A stretch of DNA of 44,730 nucleotides from SAR86 cluster bacterium (GTDB lineage Bacteria > Pseudomonadota > Gammaproteobacteria > Pseudomonadales > Pseudohongiellaceae). The notes below the pieces were generated by a model. The model ran no database searches. It saw only the letters and a list, made by a program, of their open reading frames with translations, and was not told where the DNA came from. The DNA lies in assembly GCA_002746215.1 (NCBI GenBank), contig NVWI01000002.1:458291-503020 (forward strand). Reading direction: 5' to 3'. Shown here piece by piece: positions 1 to 9,464 of this stretch; the stretch's first letter is position 1; each line of letters opens with the position of its first letter. Position numbers and translations under genes: made by a program.

Positions 1-1459
1 CATATTCACCGAACACTGCCTGGGTGTCTTTGTCTTGTGATGAAATCGGCGTACCTGTAAACCCTATAAATGAAGCGGACGGCAAGGCATCGCGTAAATG
101 TTTGGAATAGCCGTAGGTATACTTGCCGGTTTTGGTATTTAGAGTTGCTTTGTCACCATAATGGCTGCGGTGAGCTTCATCGCTGATCACCACGATATTA
201 TGTCGTTCACTTAATACTGGGTGGCTGTGCTCTTCCCCCAATAATGCAAACTTCTGCACGGTGGTGAAAATGATTCCCCCAGACTGACGCGAGGCTAGGA
301 TGCCTCGCAGATCATCCCTGTTACCCGCCTGTATTGGCGTTTGCTTTAAGGTTTCCGCCGCCATGCTAAAGGTATTAAACAACTGACCATCCAGATCATT
401 GCGATCAGTAACAACGACTATCGTCGGGTTATTCATTTCTGGTTGCGCCAGTAATTTTCCCGCATAACACACCATTGAAATCGACTTGCCCGAACCCTGG
501 GTGTGCCACACCACGCCGGCTTTGCCTGAACCCGGTTCTACCTTATCGGCATAGTTTGCACGTTTCTCACCTATGACACCTTGTTGTTGTGACGCAATGA
601 CCGTGGCTTTTACCGCTTCACGCACTGCATGAAACTGATGGTAACCAGCGATTTTTTTAATTAACGCGTCGCCATCTTGCTCAAACAAAATAAAGTAATG
701 AATGTAATCCAGAAACAATTCAGGTTTAAAAAAACCTTTTACCAAGGTTTCCAGTCGATATTCGAACAGCGGTTTATCATCTTCATTAGCAATAGTGCGC
801 CAGGGCATAAAGCGTTCTTTATTCGCGGTTAATGAGCCTATCCTGGCATTTAGCCCATCACTTACCACTAGCGCTTCGTTAAAGGTGAATAAATCAGACA
901 CTTCATCTTTATAAGTTTGTAACTGCTGATAAGCCGACCAGATATCCGCGCTTTCATCTGCCGGGTTTTTAAGCTCTATGACAGCCAGCGGCAAACCGTT
1001 TACAAACACAATGACATCAGGCCGACGATTGCCTGAACGCCCCGGCGAGGATGAAGAGCTGCCGATAATGGTGTATTGATTGACCACCAGAAACTGATTA
1101 TTCGTAGGCTCAGAAAAATCCACTAATTGCACATAATCCGTTTTGGCTTTGCCCTTATCTTTAAACTCAACTTTCACCCCTTCCAGCAACAGTCGATGAA
1201 AGGCTTGGTTGCTTTTAATTAAAATAGGCGTTTCTGGTTTAGCAATCTGCTGAGAAACAGTTTCGAGTACAGCAACAGGGATATGGGGATTAATCAGTTG
1301 AAGCTGATTTAATAAACGATCAAATAAAACAATCTGACGATAATCAATGCGCTCTTTGCTGTCACCATCTGGGGCGATATCGTAACCACAGACATAGTCA
1401 TAACCGATGGATTTAAACCAGTCGAGGCAAAGTTGCTCTAATTGATCTTCAGTTATCAT
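1..1459 (-). CDS. hsdR: Type I restriction enzyme R subunit HsdR (5' part, runs off window)
   Basis: This is the ATP-driven translocase and nuclease subunit of a type I restriction-modification complex, acting on unmodified DNA in the cytoplasm. About 485 residues are visible; the C-terminal half lies beyond the left edge. My translation shows an N-terminal PD-(D/E)xK nuclease (D148, then E162-L-K164), the Walker A motif TQGSGKS (residues 319-325), the DEAH box at 426-429 followed by RSHYG, and TGTP (467-470) of superfamily 2 helicases. The start is the ATG at 1457-1459. It lies 221 bp downstream of the Abi_2 gene, a larger gap than elsewhere in the operon, so it may have its own promoter. 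Family assignment is very secure; whether the whole gene is intact cannot be seen. Confidence 0.95.
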   Translation of the reverse strand, partial: MITEDQLEQLCLDWFKSIGYDYVCGYDIAPDGDSKERIDYRQIVLFDRLLNQLQLINPHIPVAVLETVSQQIAKPETPILIKSNQAFHRLLLEGVKVEFKDKGKAKTDYVQLVDFSEPTNNQFLVVNQYTIIGSSSSSPGRSGNRRPDVIVFVNGLPLAVIELKNPADESADIWSAYQQLQTYKDEVSDLFTFNEALVVSDGLNARIGSLTANKERFMPWRTIANEDDKPLFEYRLETLVKGFFKPELFLDYIHYFILFEQDGDALIKKIAGYHQFHAVREAVKATVIASQQQGVIGEKRANYADKVEPGSGKAGVVWHTQGSGKSISMVCYAGKLLAQPEMNNPTIVVVTDRNDLDGQLFNTFSMAAETLKQTPIQAGNRDDLRGILASRQSGGIIFTTVQKFALLGEEHSHPVLSERHNIVVISDEAHRSHYGDKATLNTKTGKYTYGYSKHLRDALPSASFIGFTGTPISSQDKDTQAVFGEY

Positions 1460-1680
1460 AACGTCTCTTCTGGTTTTCCTGCTAGTTTTCATTCCAACAA
1501 CACTAGTTACAAAAAAATTATAAGCAACTGATATTCATATGCTTTATATGAATAATGCCAAGTTATTTATCATTTTTCATTGACAAGCTAAAAAATAAAG
1601 CTATAGTTCGCCTTAATACGCCCGGCGCCTCTTCACTTTTTGTGTATGCGTCGGTTTTCATTTCTAAGACCTTTTCCTTT
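1460..1680. other. AT-rich gap with hairpin upstream of hsdR
   Basis: This gap separates the Abi_2 gene from hsdR. It holds an inverted repeat with perfect 9-bp arms, TATTCATAT at 1532-1540 and ATATGAATA at 1546-1554, about 75-95 bp upstream of the hsdR start. The hairpin is AT-rich and has no adjoining T-run, so an operator or RNA-processing site is as likely as a terminator. No convincing ORF is present. Confidence 0.4.
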
Positions 1681-2643
1681 TTAGGGCCATAGCTCCCATT
1701 CTTGCCAATCCTCTAGTAAATCAAAGTCTCTCAAACTGACTGATCCACAAGACACAGCTGGAAACTCACTCATTAAGTCTGCAAAGCGTTGCCCCCAACT
1801 TGAGTTTGGACAAATTACTTTCATTAGCTTCTGCATTAAACAGTAATAATAAAAAGGCCGCGCATTATTAAGTTGTTGCCAGTAACTATCCTCTTGCAAT
1901 AATGCAGCACGCTCCAAAATATTGATATTCCATAAACGGCTATGATGAGCGGACACGTTACGAATAAAATTAAAACTACGCAACCATCCAGAAAAAGCCC
2001 TGCCATTAGCCGCACCGTACTTATTAGCAATACTCATTTGGTCCGCTGGTTTCATTCCTGCGAATAACTTTGACATCAAACCAAAATCCCAAACTTCTAT
2101 GGCGACCCAAATCGGCAGTCTTCCATATTTATTATTGTAATGAGCAACAAAAGGCTCACGGCGTGCACGCTGTAATACTTGGCTATGACGCTCCAACCAA
2201 AGGTCATGCTGTGTTTTGCCTTCGTCTCGGCCATTGCGGATTCTCTGCCTTGCAAAATGCCCATGAAATAAAGCAGGGTTTTCATGCGCATGAGTATCAT
2301 ATTCACCAAGTAAATGTGCAATATCAACACGAACCGCTAATTCAATACGCTCTAGCGCATCGACAGCCAACATACGTAACTTTTTATCAAATACATAGAG
2401 CTTCACCGCATCTTCAAAATGGCTGTTCTCAATAAACTGATTTTTTCGACTTGCCGTTAACTGGCCAGTGGCACCTTGGATAATTTCTAACTCACGAAAA
2501 GAATACCAATAACCACTTAAACGATAATAACCAATACGATCAAGATAATTTAAGGCAGCGCTCTCGTTATCTACTTGCAGGCCACGCTTTTTCAACAAGT
2601 CCAATTGTTCAACAAAAGGCTTCCATTCCTTGTTTTGAGTCAT
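1681..2643 (-). CDS. Abi family protein (Abi_2, AbiD/AbiF-like)
   Basis: This 320-residue protein resembles the Abi_2 family (AbiD/AbiF), abortive-infection proteins that stop growth of phage-infected cells. The N-terminus has the family's LNYLDRIGYYRLSGYWYSFR stretch (about residues 31-50). Near residues 224-238 it carries FIRNVSAHHSRLW, whose R228-N...H233 pattern fits the RX4-6H active site of HEPN ribonucleases. It lies 37 bp downstream of the Abi_C-type gene, between hsdS and hsdR, so it is probably co-transcribed with the restriction genes. RNase activity is inferred from the motif and family. Confidence 0.85.
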   Translation of the reverse strand: MTQNKEWKPFVEQLDLLKKRGLQVDNESAALNYLDRIGYYRLSGYWYSFRELEIIQGATGQLTASRKNQFIENSHFEDAVKLYVFDKKLRMLAVDALERIELAVRVDIAHLLGEYDTHAHENPALFHGHFARQRIRNGRDEGKTQHDLWLERHSQVLQRARREPFVAHYNNKYGRLPIWVAIEVWDFGLMSKLFAGMKPADQMSIANKYGAANGRAFSGWLRSFNFIRNVSAHHSRLWNINILERAALLQEDSYWQQLNNARPFYYYCLMQKLMKVICPNSSWGQRFADLMSEFPAVSCGSVSLRDFDLLEDWQEWELWP

Positions 2644-2680
2644 AGTTATTCACCTTATTCTCGTTGGTTTTCAGTTATCA

Positions 2681-3745
2681 CTATTCATTTATGCTCGGGT
2701 AATAAGCTTTGGCTTTTTCTATCAGAAGGTCAATTGCTTCATCTATATAATGCTCAAGATATGTAACCCCAATTAAGCGCCGCTTTAGTTCAATTCTGAA
2801 TTTTGCGATTAATGATTCACGGCTCTGCCAATCCAAACCCGCATAATTAAGAGCATAATCTCTAACAAATTCCGCCAATTGATTACATTCATCATCAGTT
2901 ATGGAAAGCCTTACTTCCTCATTAATAACTAAAGAAGCAGCTATATCTTGAATAGGATTTATTATAGATACAGGCTCAGACTCAGGTGGTTGCTGAAATT
3001 GCGCAACTGGCACAAGTTGAACCTCTAACTGTGCTGCTTCTGCACTTTCTTCTATTCCTTCATTTTGTTCTATTTCGGCATCTGATTCTTCTGTAGCGCG
3101 AAACTGTACCAACATTTCCTTATAGGCAGTTCTATCCACTGAAAATATAGCCTCACTAGCTGGCACATCAATACCGCTGCTCTCACCAAGTTCAATTTTG
3201 AAACCTGAATATTGCTCATCCAAGTAGCTGTTAAACTCTGGATAGTCTGAAAGATAGATACGTCCATCAGTTTCTGGATTAACAAGATGTTTATGTTTTC
3301 TATAAACAAAACCAGCTAAGCCATCGACTACATATGCAATTAGTTCAGCATCATTCATTTCTATAGGTGATTCATGATACCCATCATCCCCGTGTGAGGC
3401 GGCACCAAATTTATTTCTCAGTTCTGAAACGTTATGAACAATAGCGCTACCCAAATTTCCTAGGAGACTGTTTGCTTCTGCATTCCCATTGAAAGGGAGC
3501 TCATCGCGCACATTTCTATAAAGCGGCCTGAAGTCTTGTGTAATATCCGGATCTTGCACTCTGTCCTTAAGAACAGTTTTAAATATACTTTCTAGCAATG
3601 ATTTCGAAGCATCTAGCGTTAGTGGGGCATCCTCATTAAAAATAGCCTTCTCTAATCTCGCTTTTTGCTCAATAAGATGAGCAGCATCCTCCGATAAAAC
3701 TAAAGCATTAGAAGTGTTTTGAAGTACAAATTCCTGTTGACTCAT
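2681..3745 (-). CDS. Abortive-infection C-terminus (Abi_C) HEPN-like protein
   Basis: This 354-residue protein has, at residues 105-122, a segment matching the Abi_C (abortive infection C-terminus) domain: SELRNKFGAASHGDDG. R110-N111 and H118 fit an RNx6H HEPN catalytic site. Unlike most members, the domain sits in the N-terminal half and is followed by an acidic linker (about 215-250) and an unrecognised C-terminal region. The gene begins 4 bp after hsdS, strongly suggesting translational coupling with the restriction operon. An RNase or toxin role is inferred from the family; the target is unknown. Confidence 0.7.
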   Translation of the reverse strand: MSQQEFVLQNTSNALVLSEDAAHLIEQKARLEKAIFNEDAPLTLDASKSLLESIFKTVLKDRVQDPDITQDFRPLYRNVRDELPFNGNAEANSLLGNLGSAIVHNVSELRNKFGAASHGDDGYHESPIEMNDAELIAYVVDGLAGFVYRKHKHLVNPETDGRIYLSDYPEFNSYLDEQYSGFKIELGESSGIDVPASEAIFSVDRTAYKEMLVQFRATEESDAEIEQNEGIEESAEAAQLEVQLVPVAQFQQPPESEPVSIINPIQDIAASLVINEEVRLSITDDECNQLAEFVRDYALNYAGLDWQSRESLIAKFRIELKRRLIGVTYLEHYIDEAIDLLIEKAKAYYPSINE

Positions 3746-3749
3746 TTAA

Positions 3750-5147
3750 TTAACCTACTAAATCCATTTCACCTGAAAGTAATTTTGGCAACAAAGTATC
3801 TCTAATTTTAGTCAAAGACTTGGTTTCGTTTATTCCCTCAGTAATTTTCCCATATATTTTTGAAACAACTTTTGAAAACTCTCGAATTACATTTCCATCA
3901 GGAACAATAACGGGGATTACTCTAAAGTTCTTTTTACTGATTTCCGCAAATGTTGTACCACTTGCTCTCTGCTTTATTTCATCCATAACTGATTCTGCCC
4001 ACTGCACCACGTACTCAGGCGTTAAATCAGACTCACATTTCATAGCGATATAGCCCTGATTAATAGCAACCGGCACTTTAGCAATTGCCAGGTAACCAAC
4101 AGGTGCCCGTGATGACATCAATACCGTGTTTTTTGGGAGAAGCCCCGAGCTAATTTTTGCTAGACCTGCTTTAGTAATTTTTCTGCCGGTATCCAGTAAA
4201 ATTTTGTCTGTCAAATTCGACATATCTCTAGGCGTTGTCCAGTGAATATGACCACCTTCCCAATATTCGTTATTTTTAGTACTTGGTGTACCGCCGCCAA
4301 CAACAGTTACTTCTTTTCCAATTTCACTGCATTTCCACCCCTCCGGTATTTCTCCCAACTCAGATTCAACCAAAGCATCGGGGAATAAGGCGGCAGTGGT
4401 TTTGAGTTGCTGCAGGGTGACGTCATCTAAACCTTTAAGCTGTTCTTCGACGCTTGCGGCGTTACTTGTAGAAAGTCCGCTGATGGCACACATGGCGGCG
4501 AGTTCTGGGTCCTGGCCGTTTTGTTTGGCTTGTATTTTGGCTTTGACGGGGTCGAAATCGACAAACCAGCTTTTGAATATGGCCTGGGCGATTTGTTCGA
4601 GGGTTTGATTGGTTTGGCGGTTGAGTTGGATTTTTCTATCTAAGTTAATAATGTGCTTTACGATCTCTACTCTTATACTTCTTTCTGGATAGGGTATATC
4701 AAGCCTTGCAATTACCTTTGTATTAACGACTCCCTGTACGGACCCACCAACAGCAGATTTTATCTGACGGACTACAAATGGGCTTTTTAAAGCATACAAA
4801 ATATAGTAATTATCAATTAAATTTTCATTTTCGCTTGGTTTAACGATAACAACATTTAAACAATTTGCCTCATTCTCCGACTCATAAATTGATGGCAACC
4901 CACTATCACCATGACGTGCAACTAATATATCGCCTTTCTTTAATTGAGATTTGATATTCTTCTTATGAAAGTCATTAGATATAAATTTCATATCTTGATA
5001 ATTGACAATAGTGCCGGTTAGGTTGGTTGTTCTTACCATAGGCACACCAACACCAGACTCAGTATAATCATTGTTACAAGAGCCTACGTATCCAACACAA
5101 ACACGATCTACTATTTCTTCTAGTTTTCGAGTCGGAAAATCAGGCAT
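3750..5147 (-). CDS. hsdS: Type I restriction-modification specificity subunit HsdS
   Basis: HsdS recognises the bipartite target DNA for both methylation and cleavage. The 465-residue protein has the expected layout: a first target-recognition domain (about 1-165), a conserved helical spacer with LNRQTNQTLEQIAQAIFKSW (about 175-195), a second recognition domain (about 265-430) and a final conserved helix ending in LLPKLLSGEMDLVG. Its ATG overlaps the hsdM stop by 8 bp (ATGCCTGA), so the two are translationally coupled. The spacer-encoding DNA (about 4380-4620) is visibly more GC-rich than the recognition-domain DNA on either side, the usual mark of domain swapping. The recognition sequence cannot be read from the protein. 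Confidence 0.95.
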   Translation of the reverse strand: MPDFPTRKLEEIVDRVCVGYVGSCNNDYTESGVGVPMVRTTNLTGTIVNYQDMKFISNDFHKKNIKSQLKKGDILVARHGDSGLPSIYESENEANCLNVVIVKPSENENLIDNYYILYALKSPFVVRQIKSAVGGSVQGVVNTKVIARLDIPYPERSIRVEIVKHIINLDRKIQLNRQTNQTLEQIAQAIFKSWFVDFDPVKAKIQAKQNGQDPELAAMCAISGLSTSNAASVEEQLKGLDDVTLQQLKTTAALFPDALVESELGEIPEGWKCSEIGKEVTVVGGGTPSTKNNEYWEGGHIHWTTPRDMSNLTDKILLDTGRKITKAGLAKISSGLLPKNTVLMSSRAPVGYLAIAKVPVAINQGYIAMKCESDLTPEYVVQWAESVMDEIKQRASGTTFAEISKKNFRVIPVIVPDGNVIREFSKVVSKIYGKITEGINETKSLTKIRDTLLPKLLSGEMDLVG

Positions 5148-6891
5148 CGTATCCCAACCCCGTCAAATTCTTTTTAATCTCCCCTTCTAACTTATCACTT
5201 TCTTCAAACTGTGTTTTTAGTTGTGCGGTGAGTCGTACCATTTTTTCTTCAAAAGGTTCGCCATCATCAATTTCATCGGCTGCGCCAACATAACGACCGG
5301 GGGTGAGTACATAGTCGTGTTTTTTTATTTCTTCTATTTCGACTGATTTACAGAAACCTGCTTCGTCTTGATAGGGATAGGGGGACAGAACCCCTTCATC
5401 TTGGCCGATAATTGCTCCTGCATTATCGGCATTTCCACCATCCATGGTGGTCATCTGCCATGCGTGATAGGTATCGGTAACTTTGCTTAAATCTTCTGGT
5501 GTAAAATCTCGCAGTACACGGTCTTTCATGTAGCCTAAATTACGTACATCGATAAATAATATTTTTCCTCTTCTATCGCTGAGGGCTCTTCCAGTGGCAC
5601 TGGTTCTGGCATTTTTATTTTTGGTGAGAAACCAGATGCAGGCAGGGATTTGGGTATTGGTGAACAGCTGGCCGGGTAAGGCGACCATGCATTCGATCAG
5701 ATCATTCTCAATCAGAGCTTTGCGGATATCACCTTCACCAGAGGTATTGGAACTCATGGAGCCATTAGCGAGTAACAGGCCCATACTGCCATTAGGTGCC
5801 AGGTGATAGAGCATGTGTTGTAACCAGGCGAAGTTGGCGTTACCCGTGGGAGGTTTGCCATAGACCCAACGCGGGTCGTTATCGTCTACACCGACATCCC
5901 ACTCTTTCATGTTAAAGGGCGGATTGGCCATAACGAAGTCAGCCCGTAGATCGGGGTGCTGATCATTGGTGTAGGTGCTTGCCGGTTCTTTACCAAAGTT
6001 AAAATCAATGCCGCGTATCACCATGTTCATGGCAGCCAATTGCCAGGTGGTATGGTTGGCTTCTTGCCCATAGATAGAGACATCGCCTATACGGCCTTTA
6101 TGCTCAGTGATGAAATGTTCTGACTGCACAAAGAAGCCACCTGAACCCATGGCGGGGTCATAGACACGGCCTTTGAAAGGCTCAAGCATTTGTACGATTA
6201 AACTCACAATGGATTTAGGTGTGTAGAACTGCCCGCCTTTTTTGCCTTCGGCAAGGGCAAACTGACCGAGGAAATATTCATAGACATGGCCAAGGATGTC
6301 TTTGCTGCTTAGCGTGGCATGGACAAATGGAATGGTTGCAATAAGGTCAATCAACTCCCCCAGTTTAGCCTGGTCGATTTGTAACTGGGTATAGCGTTTA
6401 TGAAGAATGCCCTTGAGTTTCGGGTTATCCATTTCAACCACATCCAGTGCGTTGTCGATAAGCTGGCCTACTGAACGAATTTTCTTTTTAGCCCGGCCTT
6501 CACCAATTTCTATTTCACCGGTGATCACCACTTTGTTCTGGTTTTGCAGAAACTCCCAGCGGCCTTGCGTGGGCACCCAAAACACATTGGCCTCTGCATA
6601 GTAATCACGTTCTTCTAATTCAGTATTTAGTTCGGCCTGGTAGGCTTGCCCTTCTGCGCCGTCTTCAAAATCGGCAGGGTCTAGATAGTAGTCGTGGGCG
6701 GAGTTCGTGAATTGTTCTTTTAATTCTTTGCGGCGAATATCGAAAGAATCGCTAACATATTTTAAAAAGATAAGGCCTAATACTACATGCTTGTATTGAG
6801 AGGCATCTAAAGAAGGCAGCAGCTTGTTGGCGCTGGTCCAAAGTTTTTTATCAAGATCATTGAGGAATTGCTGTTCTTCGGAGCCAGTCAT
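5140..6891 (-). CDS. hsdM: Type I restriction-modification DNA methyltransferase HsdM
   Basis: HsdM makes N6-adenine methylation at the sites chosen by HsdS, using S-adenosylmethionine. The 583-residue protein begins with the HsdM N-terminal helical domain (to about residue 180). It then shows the SAM-binding motif DPAMGSGGFF (245-254) and the catalytic NPPF (323-326) of gamma-class N6-adenine methyltransferases. Length and motif order fit the family, with no sign of damage. It follows the DUF4268 gene by 18 bp and overlaps hsdS by 8 bp. Confidence 0.97.
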   Translation of the reverse strand: MTGSEEQQFLNDLDKKLWTSANKLLPSLDASQYKHVVLGLIFLKYVSDSFDIRRKELKEQFTNSAHDYYLDPADFEDGAEGQAYQAELNTELEERDYYAEANVFWVPTQGRWEFLQNQNKVVITGEIEIGEGRAKKKIRSVGQLIDNALDVVEMDNPKLKGILHKRYTQLQIDQAKLGELIDLIATIPFVHATLSSKDILGHVYEYFLGQFALAEGKKGGQFYTPKSIVSLIVQMLEPFKGRVYDPAMGSGGFFVQSEHFITEHKGRIGDVSIYGQEANHTTWQLAAMNMVIRGIDFNFGKEPASTYTNDQHPDLRADFVMANPPFNMKEWDVGVDDNDPRWVYGKPPTGNANFAWLQHMLYHLAPNGSMGLLLANGSMSSNTSGEGDIRKALIENDLIECMVALPGQLFTNTQIPACIWFLTKNKNARTSATGRALSDRRGKILFIDVRNLGYMKDRVLRDFTPEDLSKVTDTYHAWQMTTMDGGNADNAGAIIGQDEGVLSPYPYQDEAGFCKSVEIEEIKKHDYVLTPGRYVGAADEIDDGEPFEEKMVRLTAQLKTQFEESDKLEGEIKKNLTGLGYDA

Positions 6892-6909
6892 CTTTTTATT
6901 GCCTATTTG

Positions 6910-8037
6910 TTAATTTAGTTTTTTCAGGCCTTGATTGATTTCATTAAAATAAGGTCTTAATGCCTTTTCTAATTCAGGCATTTTTTGAATCATCCAGTTA
7001 ATAATAACCGGCCAATGGTCTTTATTATAACCATCAAATTCCTTAGCAAATTGAATACGCGAAGCTTTCTTGTTATCTAATCGCAACCATTCTAACCTTG
7101 CACCAAAGACCTGCTCTATTTCCGCTTTCTTCTGATACAAGGCGTCGTAGATATATTTATTCTTAACCGCCTCTGAACGTTGCATACTGAATTCAACTCG
7201 CGCCTCTTTCTTACTAAATATTAAATTAAAAGGGCAGGCGCTTAGCCCTGACCCCGCACTCAACCAGTGATCTTTGGACGGGCTAATATTCTCATACAGT
7301 TCACAATCACTGTCCCGAAAAGCCTCTAAGGCCATTTCCCAAAATGCCCGGCGTAATTTATGACGATTTTTTAGTTCTACTTCGGTGTTTTTCTCTTCGG
7401 CTTGTTTGGCGGAGATACCTATCATTAACTCTTTTGCTTCAGGGGTTGGAATGATCTGCTCTACATTTAGGAATAGCTGATCATCCATCTGGAAAGGCGT
7501 TACTTTAAAACACTGTAGTTGTATGCCATTACTGATTAACCACAAAGCCGTGCTCGTCACCTCTTTTCGAAATTGCGCTGCCACAAAAATAATTCGCTGA
7601 CGACTACCGCTGTTAAGAACGACTTCCTCTATATCGGGCAATTCCAAAAACTCACAAATCATTTCTTGTGCACTTGCGCCATCACTATGGCGATGCAAAT
7701 AGGCCTGGTAAATATCCAGTATTTGGGATTTAGTGAGGTTTGAACAATAGGAGGCATACTTTAACGCTTGCCACACCACATCTCGCCCAGTGTCATCGAG
7801 CTTGTTTTCAATGACGACCAGATTACCGTCTTTATCCAGCGCTAGAAGATCAAGTCGCTCTCTTGTGTCATCGAAGCCATTAAACTCTTTCTGGATGATG
7901 AGCAGTTCTTCGCCTAAAGCATCTGGCTCATTAGCCAGCCATTCTTGTAAGTGGTTCCGTTCAGTAAAACCAAGATCAGAAAAGCGTTTCACTTCTAACT
8001 GAGAAATTCGATTACTGGATTTATCAATTTTGTACAT
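6910..8037 (-). CDS. DUF4268-type PD-(D/E)xK nuclease-like protein
   Basis: This 375-residue protein resembles DUF4268-containing proteins with a restriction-endonuclease-like fold. Residues 60-80 read ERLDLLALDKDGNLVVIENK, giving D63 and E77-N-K79, the D...ExK pattern of a PD-(D/E)xK nuclease. The C-terminal part (about 225-345) would be the DUF4268 domain. It lies 18 bp upstream of hsdM and is the first gene of the leftward defence operon. Such proteins recur near type I systems, but their function is not established. It may be an extra nuclease or a modulator of the restriction complex; that is inference. Confidence 0.75.
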   Translation of the reverse strand: MYKIDKSSNRISQLEVKRFSDLGFTERNHLQEWLANEPDALGEELLIIQKEFNGFDDTRERLDLLALDKDGNLVVIENKLDDTGRDVVWQALKYASYCSNLTKSQILDIYQAYLHRHSDGASAQEMICEFLELPDIEEVVLNSGSRQRIIFVAAQFRKEVTSTALWLISNGIQLQCFKVTPFQMDDQLFLNVEQIIPTPEAKELMIGISAKQAEEKNTEVELKNRHKLRRAFWEMALEAFRDSDCELYENISPSKDHWLSAGSGLSACPFNLIFSKKEARVEFSMQRSEAVKNKYIYDALYQKKAEIEQVFGARLEWLRLDNKKASRIQFAKEFDGYNKDHWPVIINWMIQKMPELEKALRPYFNEINQGLKKLN

Positions 8038-8202
8038 AAGCTTGTCCTTGCTTTACCCGGAGAAGAGACTGCTAGTATTTTAACTAAAAGTCAAAAGAGC
8101 CCCTAAAGCCCTGAACTGGGTACTGACAAGTTAACTTGGTAGCACCCTTATTAGGACATAGAAATACTCGAACCATCATGATCTATACGCATATCGGAAA
8201 CA

Positions 8203-8271
8203 GGGGACAGACCACGGTTTAAATGATTGAAGGCGTGATTAAAATCGAAAGTAAAACCGTGGTCTGTCCCC
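8203..8271. repeat. REPIN-like inverted repeat (GGGGACAGACCACGGTTT ends)
   Basis: Two perfect 18-bp inverted arms, 8203-8220 and 8254-8271, flank a 33-bp spacer in the gap between the DUF4268 gene and the fic gene. The arrangement is that of REP palindromes mobilised as pairs by RAYT (REP-associated tyrosine) transposases. No transposase gene is in the window. It is followed by a 12-bp exact tandem repeat beginning at its last two bases (8270-8281 and 8282-8293). Confidence 0.7.
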
Positions 8272-8301
8272 GATAAATGTACCGATAAATGTAGTATTGG
8301 C

Positions 8302-9414
8302 CTATTGCTTTTCTTGTCGCATGATCAACTGTATCAAAGCCTCATTAATGTAGTAATTATTCCGTCCTGCCTTATGTTTGGTGATAAAGCCTTTTTCGGT
8401 CAATGCCTCTAAGTATTTTGTAGCGGTTATACGACTAACACCTAATTGCTCAATAACAAACTGCACTTTGGTATAGGGGTGGAAGAACAGGTTATTCAGT
8501 AACTCCTGACTGTAAATCTTTGGCAACTCTGCACGCATGCGCTGCTTGGTTGTCATGATTAAATCACGTATTTGATGAACAAACTGAATTGTCCCCTGGG
8601 CTGTTTCCTCAATGCCTTGCACTATATAACTCACCCAGCTAGCCCAGTCATTGTCTTCTCGTACAGATTGCAGAAGGCGATAATAGTCATCTTTAGTTTC
8701 GACAATGTAGCGGCTCAGGTACAGAATGGGGAGGTCTAATAGTTGGTTTCTTACCAAATATAGAATATTCAAAATACGACCGGTACGCCCGTTACCATCA
8801 TAAAATGGGTGAATACTCTCAAATTGATGGTGAATGATAGCCATCTTGATAAGTGGATCTAGATCTGAGAGCCCATCATCATTGATATACTCAACTAGGT
8901 TTGTCATCAGATCCTGAATATTCTCAGGATGTTGCGGTGGCGTATAAATTATTTGACCAGTTTTAGAATTTCCAATCACTGTGCCTGGAATTTTTCGTAA
9001 ACCCGGTTTGTTCGGCTCAACACGTTCTTGTGCCTTGAGTATGTCGTTTAAGCGAATAAGGCCTGATGCTTTTGTTTGCTGATAACTTTCCCATAAAGCC
9101 CGACGGTAGTTTTCAACTTCTTTAGTCGCCTGATTTACCTGTTGCCCACCGAGTACCTGTGATTGAAACAACTGGTCGTGAGTAGTAAATATGTTTTCAA
9201 TGGCCGAGCTATCTTTGGCCTCTTGCATACTTAGGGTCGAAATCAAGATAGCTTCATTAGGTATCGTTTTTGCAACCCCTTTCAGTTCGGCTAAGTAACG
9301 ATGCGCACGTGCCACCTGTTTTAGCAGCGCCACTGATTCCAGATTGCTTTCGTTGACTAGAGGCAATGGGGCAAGGTTATTATCATCTGGAATCGGGTTA
9401 ACCATCGTATTCAT
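8302..9414 (-). CDS. fic: Fic family AMP-transferase (class II, self-inhibited)
   Basis: Fic proteins transfer AMP, or occasionally other groups, from a nucleotide to hydroxyl side chains of target proteins. The core motif HPFYDGNGRTGR lies about 202-213 residues from this start and matches HxFx(D/E)GNGRxxR. An inhibitory helix motif SSAIEN (S/TxxxE N/G, about 69-74) precedes the core, making this a self-inhibited class II Fic. The C-terminus ends in a winged-helix region (IEQLGVSRITATKYLEAL) that suggests DNA binding. Size and layout match Shewanella SoFic. A TTG two codons upstream or an ATG at 9405 are other possible starts; TTGGGA sits 9 nt before the latter. The target is unknown. Confidence 0.92.
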   Translation of the reverse strand: MNTMVNPIPDDNNLAPLPLVNESNLESVALLKQVARAHRYLAELKGVAKTIPNEAILISTLSMQEAKDSSAIENIFTTHDQLFQSQVLGGQQVNQATKEVENYRRALWESYQQTKASGLIRLNDILKAQERVEPNKPGLRKIPGTVIGNSKTGQIIYTPPQHPENIQDLMTNLVEYINDDGLSDLDPLIKMAIIHHQFESIHPFYDGNGRTGRILNILYLVRNQLLDLPILYLSRYIVETKDDYYRLLQSVREDNDWASWVSYIVQGIEETAQGTIQFVHQIRDLIMTTKQRMRAELPKIYSQELLNNLFFHPYTKVQFVIEQLGVSRITATKYLEALTEKGFITKHKAGRNNYYINEALIQLIMRQEKQ

Positions 9415-9464
9415 TCCCAAGATTTAGTCATAACTCACATTATATGTATATATATTTAGGTTTT

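Noticed and set aside
2070..2435. 121-codon plus-strand frame opposite the Abi_2 gene
   Set aside because: It is a shadow of a gene with strong family motifs, and its protein sequence looks random.
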